Source: Candidatus Melainabacteria bacterium (GTDB taxonomy: Bacteria > Cyanobacteriota > Vampirovibrionia > Obscuribacterales > Obscuribacteraceae). Taken from it: DNA of 64,000 nucleotides. The notes under the pieces are model-generated. The model saw only the letters and a program-made list of their open reading frames with translations, was not told the DNA's origin and ran no database searches. The position numbers and the translations under genes were made by a program. Each line of letters begins with the position of its first letter. The first letter of the stretch is position 1. The stretch spans positions 434,001 to 498,000 of the forward strand of contig QKMZ01000006.1 of NCBI GenBank assembly GCA_003242885.1. Direction: 5' to 3'. Below, one piece after another: positions 45,140 through 51,566 of this stretch.

Positions 45140-45613
45140 ATGAAACCGGCACCGAAAACTCAATTTGTCTTTGAAGAGAAGGAAGTCTTCAAAAGGCATT
45201 GGTTCAAGCACTTTTCTCGCATTTGCATTTCGCTCGTCATTGTGGCGTTGAACGTATGCATGGTGATGAGCAGTGTCGACCGTATGCTGCATGGCGGAAG
45301 CATGCCCATCCATATGGAGCTGCTCAGCTTCTTGTTTTTAGCATTCATCGATATAACCATGCTCATTCCCATGGTTTTGGAAGCCAATGAAGTGATCGCC
45401 ACCCCCAGCCATTTGACGCTCAAGCTACTCTATTTCAAGAAGACGCTGGCGTGGAGCCAGATCAGTGAGTTCAAAAAGTGGAATTTCCTGGTTTATGCAG
45501 GCGTAAAGTCTGGCAGATGTTTTTATTTGATTAACAGGCGAGAGATAAAAGGTTTTGACAAACTGGCGAAGATCATTGCAGAGCGCGTTCCTTTGATAGA
45601 AAAGAAGGAGTAA
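45140..45613 (+). CDS. Two-helix membrane protein with PH-like C-terminal domain
   Basis: 157 residues. A charged N-terminus (about 30 residues) is followed by two transmembrane helices (about 29-48 and 59-78) separated by a short loop, then a cytoplasmic beta-rich region (VIATPSHLTLKLLYFKKTLAWSQISEFKKWN) with the rhythm of bacterial PH domains of YdbS/YcxB type. No further assignment. It is divergent from the decarboxylase gene and lies 62 bases before the B12-binding subunit gene. ATG 45140 has no strong ribosome site. Confidence 0.65.
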   Translation: MKPAPKTQFVFEEKEVFKRHWFKHFSRICISLVIVALNVCMVMSSVDRMLHGGSMPIHMELLSFLFLAFIDITMLIPMVLEANEVIATPSHLTLKLLYFKKTLAWSQISEFKKWNFLVYAGVKSGRCFYLINRREIKGFDKLAKIIAERVPLIEKKE

Positions 45614-45674
45614 AACGCTCCTTATATACTGTACTTTGGCGTCTAGGCAGTCTCACCAGCGATTGGAAACGGTA

Positions 45675-46097
45675 ATGGCACAGAAGAAGATACGCGTTTT
45701 AATTGGCAAGCCCGGCTTAGACGGGCACGATCGTGGTGCGAAAGTAGTGGCCAGGGCTCTAAGAGATGCTGGTATGGAGGTCGTCTACACCGGTTTGCAC
45801 CGCTCGCCTGAAGAGATTGTCGAAACGGCGATTCAGGAAGACGTTGATGCTATCGGACTAAGCGTACTCTCCGGTGCGCACATGACGTTGTTGCCTCGAG
45901 TGGTTGAGCTGCTCAAACAGCAGAAAGTCGATGATATTCTTGTTTTCGGCGGTGGAGTGATACCGGAGGAGGATAGGCAGTTGCTTCTTTCTCAAGGCAT
46001 TAAAGAGGTTTTCGTGCCCGGTAACGCTACCCAGCGTACTATTGAGTTTTTGAAAGAACATTTTGCTGAGCGTAATGGCGCTCACAAGGTTTCTTAA
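45675..46097 (+). CDS. Methylmalonyl-CoA mutase cobalamin-binding subunit
   Basis: Stand-alone C-terminal (B12) subunit of a methylmalonyl-CoA mutase-type enzyme, 140 residues. IRVLIGKPGLDGHDRGAKVVARALRDAGMEVVYTGL carries D-x-H-x-x-G, whose His ligates cobalt, followed by DAIGLSVLSGAH and VFGGGVIPEED of the Rossmann-like B12 fold. ATG 45675 with GGAAACGG upstream starts exactly at the domain; the frame runs 13 codons further upstream. The large catalytic subunit is not adjacent. With the acyl-CoA carboxylase subunit in this window it indicates a propionyl-CoA to succinyl-CoA route (or its reverse). Confidence 0.92.
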   Translation: MAQKKIRVLIGKPGLDGHDRGAKVVARALRDAGMEVVYTGLHRSPEEIVETAIQEDVDAIGLSVLSGAHMTLLPRVVELLKQQKVDDILVFGGGVIPEEDRQLLLSQGIKEVFVPGNATQRTIEFLKEHFAERNGAHKVS

Positions 46098-46221
46098 ATA
46101 AATCCTACTTACATCCTGTCTATTATCTTGCTCGACCAGGGTATACCTACATAGGAGTAGAAGGGCTTCATTAATTATTCGGTTTCTTGATAAAAATTGC
46201 TGAATTATCTCTTGAAGACCG

Positions 46222-46230
46222 TGTTATACT
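46222..46230 (+). promoter_or_regulatory. Extended -10 promoter of the small gene at 46273
   Basis: TGTTATACT (46222-46230) is an extended -10 (TGn plus TATACT). The predicted start near 46237 gives a leader of about 36 bases with GGAGAG before ATG 46273. Confidence 0.5.
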
Positions 46231-46272
46231 CCTACAACGTGAGCACTCCCTATATTTGGAGAGTTCGATTAG

Positions 46273-46503
46273 ATGAGACCAGACGAGAGCAGCAAATTCA
46301 ACGAAGAAAAGCGCGTTGATTTCGACAATGCAACCACCAGCTGGGAATCCAGACTGTTGTTTGCAGCGAGATTGATGTTCAAGCCTACTTCTGAAGCTGA
46401 ATTGAGAGCAGATTGCGCCAGTGCGCAACGCAACGATTTCGTTGTGTTGAATGCCACGCGTGGTTTGACTCGCGACCAAGCGATGGAAGACGCGTACGCT
46501 TAA
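46273..46503 (+). CDS. Small hypothetical protein, 76 residues
   Basis: GGAGAG lies 10 bases before ATG 46273, an extended -10 promoter lies at 46222-46230, and a GAAA-loop hairpin terminator follows, so this is a complete small transcription unit. The product is soluble and charged, with a helical-looking SRLLFAARLMFKPTSEAELRADCASAQRNDF middle and an LTRDQAMEDAYA tail. No family is recognised. Its place 137 bases before a PemK/MazF toxin gene raises the question of an antitoxin, but the toxin has its own promoter and no DNA-binding motif is seen here. Confidence 0.65.
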   Translation: MRPDESSKFNEEKRVDFDNATTSWESRLLFAARLMFKPTSEAELRADCASAQRNDFVVLNATRGLTRDQAMEDAYA

Positions 46504-46531
46504 TTAGTCGAATTTGAACATATTGTCAAAA

Positions 46532-46552
46532 GGGTTCGAAAGAGCCCATTTT
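46532..46552 (+). terminator. GNRA-loop hairpin terminator
   Basis: GGGTTC (46532-46537), loop GAAA, GAGCCC (46542-46547), then ATTTTG. It lies 29 bases after the 76-residue gene. The T-run is short, so efficiency may be moderate. Confidence 0.5.
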
Positions 46553-46570
46553 GTGTTGCGTGGGTTCTTT

Positions 46571-46599
46571 TTAGAATCGCTTTTACCTACTGGTACAAT
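46571..46599 (+). promoter_or_regulatory. Promoter of the PemK/MazF-like gene
   Basis: TTAGAA (46571-46576), 17 bases, then TACAAT (46594-46599) preceded by TGG, making an extended -10. It starts transcription about 35 bases before ATG 46641 and separates the toxin gene from the upstream small gene. Confidence 0.6.
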
Positions 46600-46640
46600 G
46601 AAAGGCAGTTGGTTGCTGGGTTCTTACTAGTAGGGATTGA

Positions 46641-47081
46641 ATGTCCCAGAAGACAGTCAATTATAGGAAGGGCGACGTCGTCCTGGTGTCGTTTCCGTAC
46701 ACCACGGATGAGGGTACGACTCAGACTAAGCGCCGCCCGGCGGTCTTAATCTCCAACGACTACAACAATTCAAGACTTGATGATGTGCTTCTGGTTCCAT
46801 TGACCAGCAACACAACCAGAGCCGCTCGCGAGCCTACCCAGGTCGTAGTAATGATGAACACTCCGGAAGGACAGGCCGGAGGGCTTCGATTGGACAGTGT
46901 AATCGACTGCACAGTTATAGCTACCATTCCGAAAACACTGCTGGTCAACAAAATTGGCGCTTTTCCTCAGGAAACCATGGAAAGAGTCGACCAATGCTTG
47001 ATGATTGCTATGGCAATCGGTCGCCCTATATACAAGGAAAAGCCAGGCGGTCCGGACGAAGACATTCCGGAAAGCGCTTAG
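46641..47081 (+). CDS. PemK/MazF-family toxin-like endoribonuclease
   Basis: 146 residues. KGDVVLVSFPYTTDEGTTQTKRRPAVLISND is the conserved N-terminal strand-loop of PemK/MazF, with the RPAVLIS motif and a following LLVPLTSN strand; GLRLDSVIDC and the helix with GAFPQETMERVDQCL complete the fold. Such toxins cut mRNA at specific short sequences and usually pair with an antitoxin encoded just upstream. Here no recognisable antitoxin is present. AGGGA precedes ATG 46641. The last 16 or so residues (KEKPGGPDEDIPESA) form a tail beyond the normal fold. A second, diverged copy of the codons IAMAIGRPIY plus a stop lies just downstream. Confidence 0.88.
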   Translation: MSQKTVNYRKGDVVLVSFPYTTDEGTTQTKRRPAVLISNDYNNSRLDDVLLVPLTSNTTRAAREPTQVVVMMNTPEGQAGGLRLDSVIDCTVIATIPKTLLVNKIGAFPQETMERVDQCLMIAMAIGRPIYKEKPGGPDEDIPESA

Positions 47082-47118
47082 CCCGATTGCCATGGCAATC
47101 GGGCGTCCGATCTACTAA
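47004..47118 (+). repeat. Duplicated 30-base gene tail after the PemK gene
   Basis: 47004-47033 inside the gene and 47086-47115 after its stop both encode IAMAIGRPIY; the second is followed at once by TAA (47116-47118). The two copies differ at five bases, all synonymous third positions. The second copy looks like the remnant of a diverged paralog's 3' end. Confidence 0.75.
47086..47118 (+). pseudogene. Remnant 3' end of a second PemK/MazF-like gene
   Basis: Ten codons reading IAMAIGRPIY then TAA, homologous to the end of the toxin fold of the upstream intact gene, with no start or upstream coding part of their own. Probably what remains after deletion between tandem paralogs. Confidence 0.55.
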
Positions 47119-47188
47119 AAAGCCACTGGGCGATAAGAAGCTACTACAGAATCAAGGTAGAACCATCTGAATGTGTTCGCTGTTTGGC

Positions 47189-47216
47189 TTGACACGCATA
47201 CATTTGTATGTATAAT
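47189..47216 (+). promoter_or_regulatory. Perfect consensus promoter TTGACA-N16-TATAAT
   Basis: TTGACA (47189-47194), 16 bases, TATAAT (47211-47216). It is the best sigma-70 promoter I see in the window, yet no coding frame follows on this strand. It points into a highly structured 170-base stretch that ends against the converging SAM hydrolase gene. Confidence 0.8.
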
Positions 47217-47222
47217 GCATAT

Positions 47223-47400
47223 GTGGGATTTTGCATCGCCCTAACCTAAGGTGATCGCTTGAAGTTGGTTAACGGTGCTTAGCCAATTCAGTTCGCTGGT
47301 CCAGGGCGGATCCTATGCGCGAGTGTCACCCGGGGCCCTCGCGCCGACAAAATTGCAGTCTTGCGCGCTTTTGCGGGCAAGTATTCGCGCTGGACAATTG
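47223..47400 (+). ncRNA. Candidate structured non-coding RNA
   Basis: Downstream of the perfect promoter. TTGGTTAA/TTAGCCAA forms an 8-bp stem with a loop of 6. GTCCAGGGCG (47299-47308) pairs with CGCGCTGGAC (47386-47395) with one mismatch, closing a domain that contains GCGCGAG/CTCGCGC (47317-47323 with 47338-47344) and CTTGCGCGC-TTTT-GCGGGCAAG (47360-47381). No tmRNA, RNase P or SRP signature is found. A long imperfect rod with a closing stem is reminiscent of 6S RNA, but I cannot assign it. The 3' end is uncertain; no T-run terminator is visible. Confidence 0.5.
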
Positions 47401-47409
47401 ACTGCCGGT

Positions 47410-48195
47410 TCAGTCCGTCCTGATGGTGACCTTCTCGCCGCTGCTGACGTTTAGCAGCGCTTGCGCGCTTGCTTCTTTTGCCGCGATTTCCAAATAGCCG
47501 TGGCTGCCGCAAAGCACTTGCGCGTCGCCATCATCTATGGTGTCATAGCTGCCGACCGCCAATTTCAATAATCGGCTGCCAATGCGTATTTCCTTGATTT
47601 GGGGTTTAGTTTCTGCACAAATATTGGTGATGAGATTTCCATATCGGTCAATATAGACAATCGTGCCTTCAATCTCACCACCTTGGACTTTTGGCTCCAA
47701 TCCCTCTATGACTGTAAGTGAGCTTTTGTCCACTTCCACAGCAAGGTCTCTCAGGGCTATGCCGCTCAGTAAGCGTACTGCAACCGGTGCAAAAACATCG
47801 CGGGCGTGAAAAGTATTGGAGACGGAACTAAGAAAGAACTGCGGTTTTTCCAGTGCATAAGCCTTTTTCGCGCCGGCAATAAAAGGCGTAGTCAAACCGT
47901 TATCCGGCGCAAGGATAATGCAATCAGGCAATTCAAGCGCAATTCGTCTCTGCTTCGTACCGACGCGCGGGTCAATGACGGCAATATGAATCGTGCCTGC
48001 CTTGAAATAAGGCACGCTTATTTTTAGCGACCAGGCGCCGGCAAGAATATCGAATGGCGGAATCTCATGATTGAGATCCACTATTTGAGCTTGGGGAAAA
48101 CGGCTCAGGATGATGCCTTTCACAACACCTACATACGGATCTTTATGACCGAAGTCAGTTGTGAGAGTTACGATTCTGGAAGCATCATCAGCCAT
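47410..48195 (-). CDS. SAM hydrolase / hydroxide adenosyltransferase (DUF62 family)
   Basis: Homologous to the SAM-dependent chlorinase/fluorinase fold; ordinary members hydrolyse S-adenosylmethionine to adenosine and methionine. ITLTTDFG-type N-terminus (IVTLTTDFGHKDPYVGVVKG) with the conserved Asp, the VIDPRVGT segment, APDNGL and the TFHARDVFAPVA motif are present; 261 residues is normal. The start codon shares one base with the acpS stop (TGATG), so translation is coupled, and folK lies upstream of acpS. The 3' end faces the candidate ncRNA. Confidence 0.88.
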   Translation of the reverse strand: MADDASRIVTLTTDFGHKDPYVGVVKGIILSRFPQAQIVDLNHEIPPFDILAGAWSLKISVPYFKAGTIHIAVIDPRVGTKQRRIALELPDCIILAPDNGLTTPFIAGAKKAYALEKPQFFLSSVSNTFHARDVFAPVAVRLLSGIALRDLAVEVDKSSLTVIEGLEPKVQGGEIEGTIVYIDRYGNLITNICAETKPQIKEIRIGSRLLKLAVGSYDTIDDGDAQVLCGSHGYLEIAAKEASAQALLNVSSGEKVTIRTD

Positions 48196-48578
48196 CAGTG
48201 CGCAATCACCGTTGCAGTCGCGAACTCGTGTTCATGGCTTACCGAAACTTCGAATTTCGTTAGATTCTGTCGGGCTGCCACTTCCAATGCTCTACCGTGT
48301 AACTTCAAAGTAGGCTTGCCTGAGCGTTCGCGGACAATTTCTACTTCTTTCCAGCCGACACCGTACCAGCCTGTTCCAAGCGCTTTTACTGTTGCTTCTT
48401 TAGCTGCAAAGCGACCCGCCAAGCGCTGGAACATGTGATGCCGGGCGCTGTTCACATGTTGTTCTTCGGATTCGGTCAAAATGCGTTTTAGTAATTTATT
48501 TCCAAAACGCTCATAAGAGGCGCGAATCCGACTGACAGAGCAAATGTCGGTGCCGATCTTGATGTTAAGGTCAGCCAT
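48195..48578 (-). CDS. acpS: Holo-[acyl-carrier-protein] synthase
   Basis: Transfers 4'-phosphopantetheine from CoA to acyl carrier protein. IGTDICSVSRIRASYERFG carries the Mg-binding Asp, and RFAAKEATVKALGTGW the Glu/Lys signature. 127 residues is the usual AcpS length. AAGGAG stands before ATG 48578. One-base overlap with the SAM hydrolase gene; folK ends 27 bases upstream. Confidence 0.95.
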   Translation of the reverse strand: MADLNIKIGTDICSVSRIRASYERFGNKLLKRILTESEEQHVNSARHHMFQRLAGRFAAKEATVKALGTGWYGVGWKEVEIVRERSGKPTLKLHGRALEVAARQNLTKFEVSVSHEHEFATATVIAH

Positions 48579-48605
48579 GTTATTCTCCTTGCCCCGACTG
48601 GCTTT

Positions 48606-49184
48606 CTACGAACGGCTCTCTTTGTCGCCACGCGTGCCATAAAGGTAAACTATTTCTGGTTTCGAAAGTGATTCGTGCAATTGTGTGACCGTTTTTTTCA
48701 AGGTCGGATGCTGGAAGTCAGGTGCAATCTCCAGAAGCGGCACCAGCGCATACGCCCGGAATGGGACATTGGGATGAGGCACCCGTAGTTCTTCTTCCTC
48801 GACAATTGAATTGCCGAAAAAGAGAATGTCCAGATCGATGACTCGCCTGCGTTTTTCACCAGGCACGCAGTCTTTCAATGTTTCTTCTTTTCCGTGCATG
48901 ACGGCCAGACGTTTTTCGATATCAAGAACAGCATCCAGAAGCGCTTTGCAGGAGAGCGTTGTTTCCACCGATGCTACCGCGTTGACAAACCACTTGTCGT
49001 ATTCGACGCCAATCGGCTCGGTTTCATAGAGGCTCGAGCATTCAAGAACCTTGATCCCGCTGACGTCTTTCAGCATTTGCATTGACTGCTGTACGAAGCC
49101 GAGGCGGTCTCCCTCGTTAGAGCCCAGACCAATGAAAGCCTGTGTGCGCTTCGGATTGCCCCGAAATTTCAGTTTGTCGGACAC
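48606..49184 (-). CDS. folK: 2-amino-4-hydroxy-6-hydroxymethyldihydropteridine diphosphokinase
   Basis: HPPK of folate biosynthesis: pyrophosphorylates the pterin before condensation with p-aminobenzoate. FIGLGSNEGDR at the N-terminus, YETEPIG, and the RRVIDLDILFFG signature with its Mg-binding DxD are seen. 192 residues is slightly long because of N- and C-terminal tails. The start appears to be GTG 49184. First gene of the folK-acpS-SAM hydrolase cluster, divergent from the clpR-like gene. Confidence 0.93.
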   Translation of the reverse strand: MSDKLKFRGNPKRTQAFIGLGSNEGDRLGFVQQSMQMLKDVSGIKVLECSSLYETEPIGVEYDKWFVNAVASVETTLSCKALLDAVLDIEKRLAVMHGKEETLKDCVPGEKRRRVIDLDILFFGNSIVEEEELRVPHPNVPFRAYALVPLLEIAPDFQHPTLKKTVTQLHESLSKPEIVYLYGTRGDKESRS

Positions 49185-49291
49185 CTTTGAGACCTCAGTA
49201 TGCTTTGTTTAAAGCGCACACATTATATACAAAAGGCGCGAGGAGTGTAGAATCTCATAAAAAAAGAGGGCGTTTTCAATATGCGCATTGC

Positions 49292-49320
49292 CTGAATTCC
49301 AGGTGCCACGCGGATATAAT
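49292..49320 (+). promoter_or_regulatory. Promoter of the clpR-like gene
   Basis: Perfect -10 TATAAT (49315-49320) with a weak -35 CTGAAT (49292-49297) at 17 bases. The start point near 49327 gives a leader of about 65 bases ending in AAGGAG before ATG 49392. Confidence 0.6.
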
Positions 49321-49391
49321 AAGCGCCAGGTAAAACAAGTCAGGTGAATCGGCCGTTTGTGCTGGCGTGCATTCAGGTCGAAGGAGAAAAA

Positions 49392-50039
49392 ATGAACATT
49401 CCTCCCGATCGCAAGAAGATTTTTCAAGCCATTGAAGAAAGCCCGGTGGCTTACAATCCAACCGTCATCGAAACGACGGCGCGAGGCGAGCGCTCGTTCG
49501 ATATTTTTTCTCGACTGTTAAGAGAACGGATCATCTTCCTCGGTCAGGGCGTCGATGACGTTGTCGCCTCAATTATCGTGGCTCAGCTGCTGCTTCTGGA
49601 AGGTGAAGACCCGGAAAAGGACATTCGTCTCTATATCAACTGCCCAGGTGGAAGCATTACTTCCGGTTTTGCAATTTACGACACAATGATGCACATCAGA
49701 AGCGACGTGTCGACGATCTGCTTGGGTCAAGCCGCCGCCATGGGTGCCTTCCTCCTATCATCCGGAGCCAAAGGAAAGCGGCTTGCATTGCCGCATTCGC
49801 GTGTTCTAATGCGCCAGCCGATGGGCGGAGCGGAAGGACAAGCTTCAGACATTGAAATCCAAGCAAAAGAAATTTTGCGCAAGAAAAAATTGCTTGTTGA
49901 GTTGTTCGCGAAGAATACCGGACAAAGTCAGAAGCAGATTGAGAAAGATAACGACCGCGACAACATAATGACTCCTGAGGAAGCCAAAGAATATGGCATC
50001 ATCGATGAGGTCGTGGCGCGTGAGATGGTCACGACATAG
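49392..50039 (+). CDS. ClpP-family protein lacking catalytic Ser and His (ClpR-like)
   Basis: 215 residues with the full ClpP fold, from the handle ([22 protein letters not shown]) through the hydrophobic barrel ([18 protein letters not shown]). The catalytic serine of GQAASMG is Ala116 (codon GCC, 49737-49739) and the catalytic histidine of MIHQP is Arg141 (codon CGC, 49812-49814); the Asp (D190) remains. Such inactive subunits (ClpR) in cyanobacteria and plastids form mixed rings with active ClpP. No active clpP or ATPase gene lies in the window. ATG 49392 has AAGGAG before it; the frame runs 16 codons further upstream without support. Monocistronic with its own promoter. Confidence 0.92.
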   Translation: MNIPPDRKKIFQAIEESPVAYNPTVIETTARGERSFDIFSRLLRERIIFLGQGVDDVVASIIVAQLLLLEGEDPEKDIRLYINCPGGSITSGFAIYDTMMHIRSDVSTICLGQAAAMGAFLLSSGAKGKRLALPHSRVLMRQPMGGAEGQASDIEIQAKEILRKKKLLVELFAKNTGQSQKQIEKDNDRDNIMTPEEAKEYGIIDEVVAREMVTT

Positions 50040-50059
50040 AAGACTGAAAGAAAGCCAAA

Positions 50060-50263
50060 TTACTTCTTACTGTCGTTCTCTGTAGCTTCAGGTGGTACCG
50101 GCTCGCCTGGCGCAAACTCGGTTTTGCGTCCGCCCCCGTCTGAGTATAGTTCTTCTTTTCGCTTATCTTCTGCCGTTTGTTGAGCATCGCTTGACTGCTC
50201 CAAACTTTCCTTTTCTGCGTGGCAATTCGCGTCTTTAATGCATGGTTTTTCGCCGTTGCTCAT
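50060..50263 (-). CDS. Small acidic hypothetical protein, 67 residues
   Basis: Strong ribosome site GAGGAG before ATG 50263, which makes this short gene credible. The product is hydrophilic and probably disordered: a Cys-containing N-terminal third (CIKDANCHAEKESLEQ), a charged middle and a Pro/Glu-rich end (FAPGEPVPPEATENDSKK). No family. Convergent with the clpR-like gene (20 bases between stops). Confidence 0.6.
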   Translation of the reverse strand: MSNGEKPCIKDANCHAEKESLEQSSDAQQTAEDKRKEELYSDGGGRKTEFAPGEPVPPEATENDSKK

Positions 50264-50438
50264 GTCACGTCTCCTCTATCTCTTTCAGAAAGAAGACCGC
50301 GTCCAGCTTTGGTAGTTCCCGACCGGTATTTGAATGTTTGATAGATTCTCCGCCGCGTATTTCCCGCATTTCGCGCCACACTTATGCCACACATTTAGAG
50401 CGAAAGTAGGTCATGTCGGATTCACGAGGTAATCAGCA

Positions 50439-50873
50439 ATGGGGCGCGATTGGATTGACGATAGGGCTGCAAGCATGGCTCGAGACCTGGACAGAGGGAA
50501 CGGTGAGCGTGTGGCAGATCAATTGAGAGAAGATGCATCTCGGATGAATCAGCGCGATTTCATGAATTTAGTGCATCAGACACAGCGATATGAGCGCAAC
50601 GGCGTCGGCGATGATTTGGTTATCACACCGGTTCCGGGCTATAACGGCGGCGGAAAAGAAATATCCGTGCGCGTGCGCGAAACTGATAGGCACGGACGCC
50701 CTGTAGTGGTAAACGAATCTGTTGCCCGCCTCGAGCCACCGCCGCCCCCTGCCTCTGGACGTTATCCGCAAGAGCAACAAGGTGTAGATCCGGGCTCCGT
50801 CTTGCTCGGGACAGCAATTGGTATTGGACTAACAACTATCCTGCGAAACAATCACGATCGCCATCGCCGCTAA
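50439..50873 (+). CDS. Hypothetical protein, 144 residues
   Basis: Hydrophilic N-terminal half with a helix (RAASMARDLDRGNGERVADQL) and LREDASRMNQRDFMNLVHQTQRY, followed by a short beta-like region (KEISVRVRETDRHGRPVVV), a Pro-rich patch and a C-terminal Gly/Ile/Leu-rich segment (SVLLGTAIGIGLTTIL) that may touch the membrane, ending NNHDRHRR. Similar arrangements occur in hypothetical proteins with a glycine-zipper-like end. No function assigned. Its TAA directly abuts the stop of the convergent HAD gene. Confidence 0.62.
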   Translation: MGRDWIDDRAASMARDLDRGNGERVADQLREDASRMNQRDFMNLVHQTQRYERNGVGDDLVITPVPGYNGGGKEISVRVRETDRHGRPVVVNESVARLEPPPPPASGRYPQEQQGVDPGSVLLGTAIGIGLTTILRNNHDRHRR

Positions 50874-51566
50874 TCAGCTGAATATTGCATCGATAACTGT
50901 ATGTGTATCGGCCAGTGTGGCGAACAAATGATCGGGGCATTGTGCCTCGAGCTCCTCTCTTGTGGTTCTGCCTGAATTAACCGCAAGACTTACCGCTCCA
51001 TAATGCTTGGCACAAAGCACATCAAAAATACTGTCGCCGATTACGACAATTTCTCTAGGCTCGAATGTAGTCTTGAAGTGCTCATCGGCTCTCAGTTTTG
51101 CAACATGAGGCAAATCCAGTCGGCTGGCCGAATCGGATCCGTATGCACCCAAAGGAAAGTGATGATTGAGTTTGAAGCGCTCTAGCTTCATGCGAGCGCC
51201 ACGTTCGACATTGCCAGTCAGCAAACCCAGATAAGCGTTTTCCATCATGGTCAGAGCTGCCAGAATGTCTTCTACGCCGTCGTGTACGATGTAGTGTTTG
51301 GTTTCTCTGATTTCAGTAGCCAGATGAACTAGATATTCTTCAATCATCGATGGAATGGCAGATTCGATTTCTTTTCTATCGATACCCGCCTGCGACATAA
51401 TCTCAGTCAAGATTTGCGGATCTGTCTTGCCGGACATGGATAATTTTATGGTGGCAGGATCGATATCGTAGCGGTCTTTGAGCACTCTGCTGATAGCGCG
51501 GCGACCCGCTCCATCAGACGTGATCATGGTTTCGTCGATATCAAATAAAACTAGTCTCTTCTGCAT
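50874..51566 (-). CDS. HAD-superfamily phosphatase (phosphoglycolate phosphatase-like)
   Basis: 230 residues. Motif I is FDIDET with the nucleophile and acid Asp residues (D9, D11), a helical cap of type C1 follows, motif II TGN (LLTGNVERG) and motif III/IV near VVIGDSIFDVLCAKHYGA provide the Mg-binding Asp. The general organisation is that of Gph/PpaX. It overlaps the stop/start junction with the diguanylate cyclase gene by one base, so the two are coupled. The substrate is uncertain. Confidence 0.87.
   Translation of the reverse strand: MQKRLVLFDIDETMITSDGAGRRAISRVLKDRYDIDPATIKLSMSGKTDPQILTEIMSQAGIDRKEIESAIPSMIEEYLVHLATEIRETKHYIVHDGVEDILAALTMMENAYLGLLTGNVERGARMKLERFKLNHHFPLGAYGSDSASRLDLPHVAKLRADEHFKTTFEPREIVVIGDSIFDVLCAKHYGAVSLAVNSGRTTREELEAQCPDHLFATLADTHTVIDAIFS

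Noticed and set aside
46273-46503. Antitoxin of the PemK-like toxin
   Set aside because: Separate promoter and terminator and no ribbon-helix-helix, AbrB or other antitoxin motif; kept as hypothetical.
47223-47400. tmRNA, RNase P or SRP RNA
   Set aside because: No tag ORF or tRNA-like end, no GAAAGTCC-type core and no GGAAGC SRP tetraloop motif on either strand.
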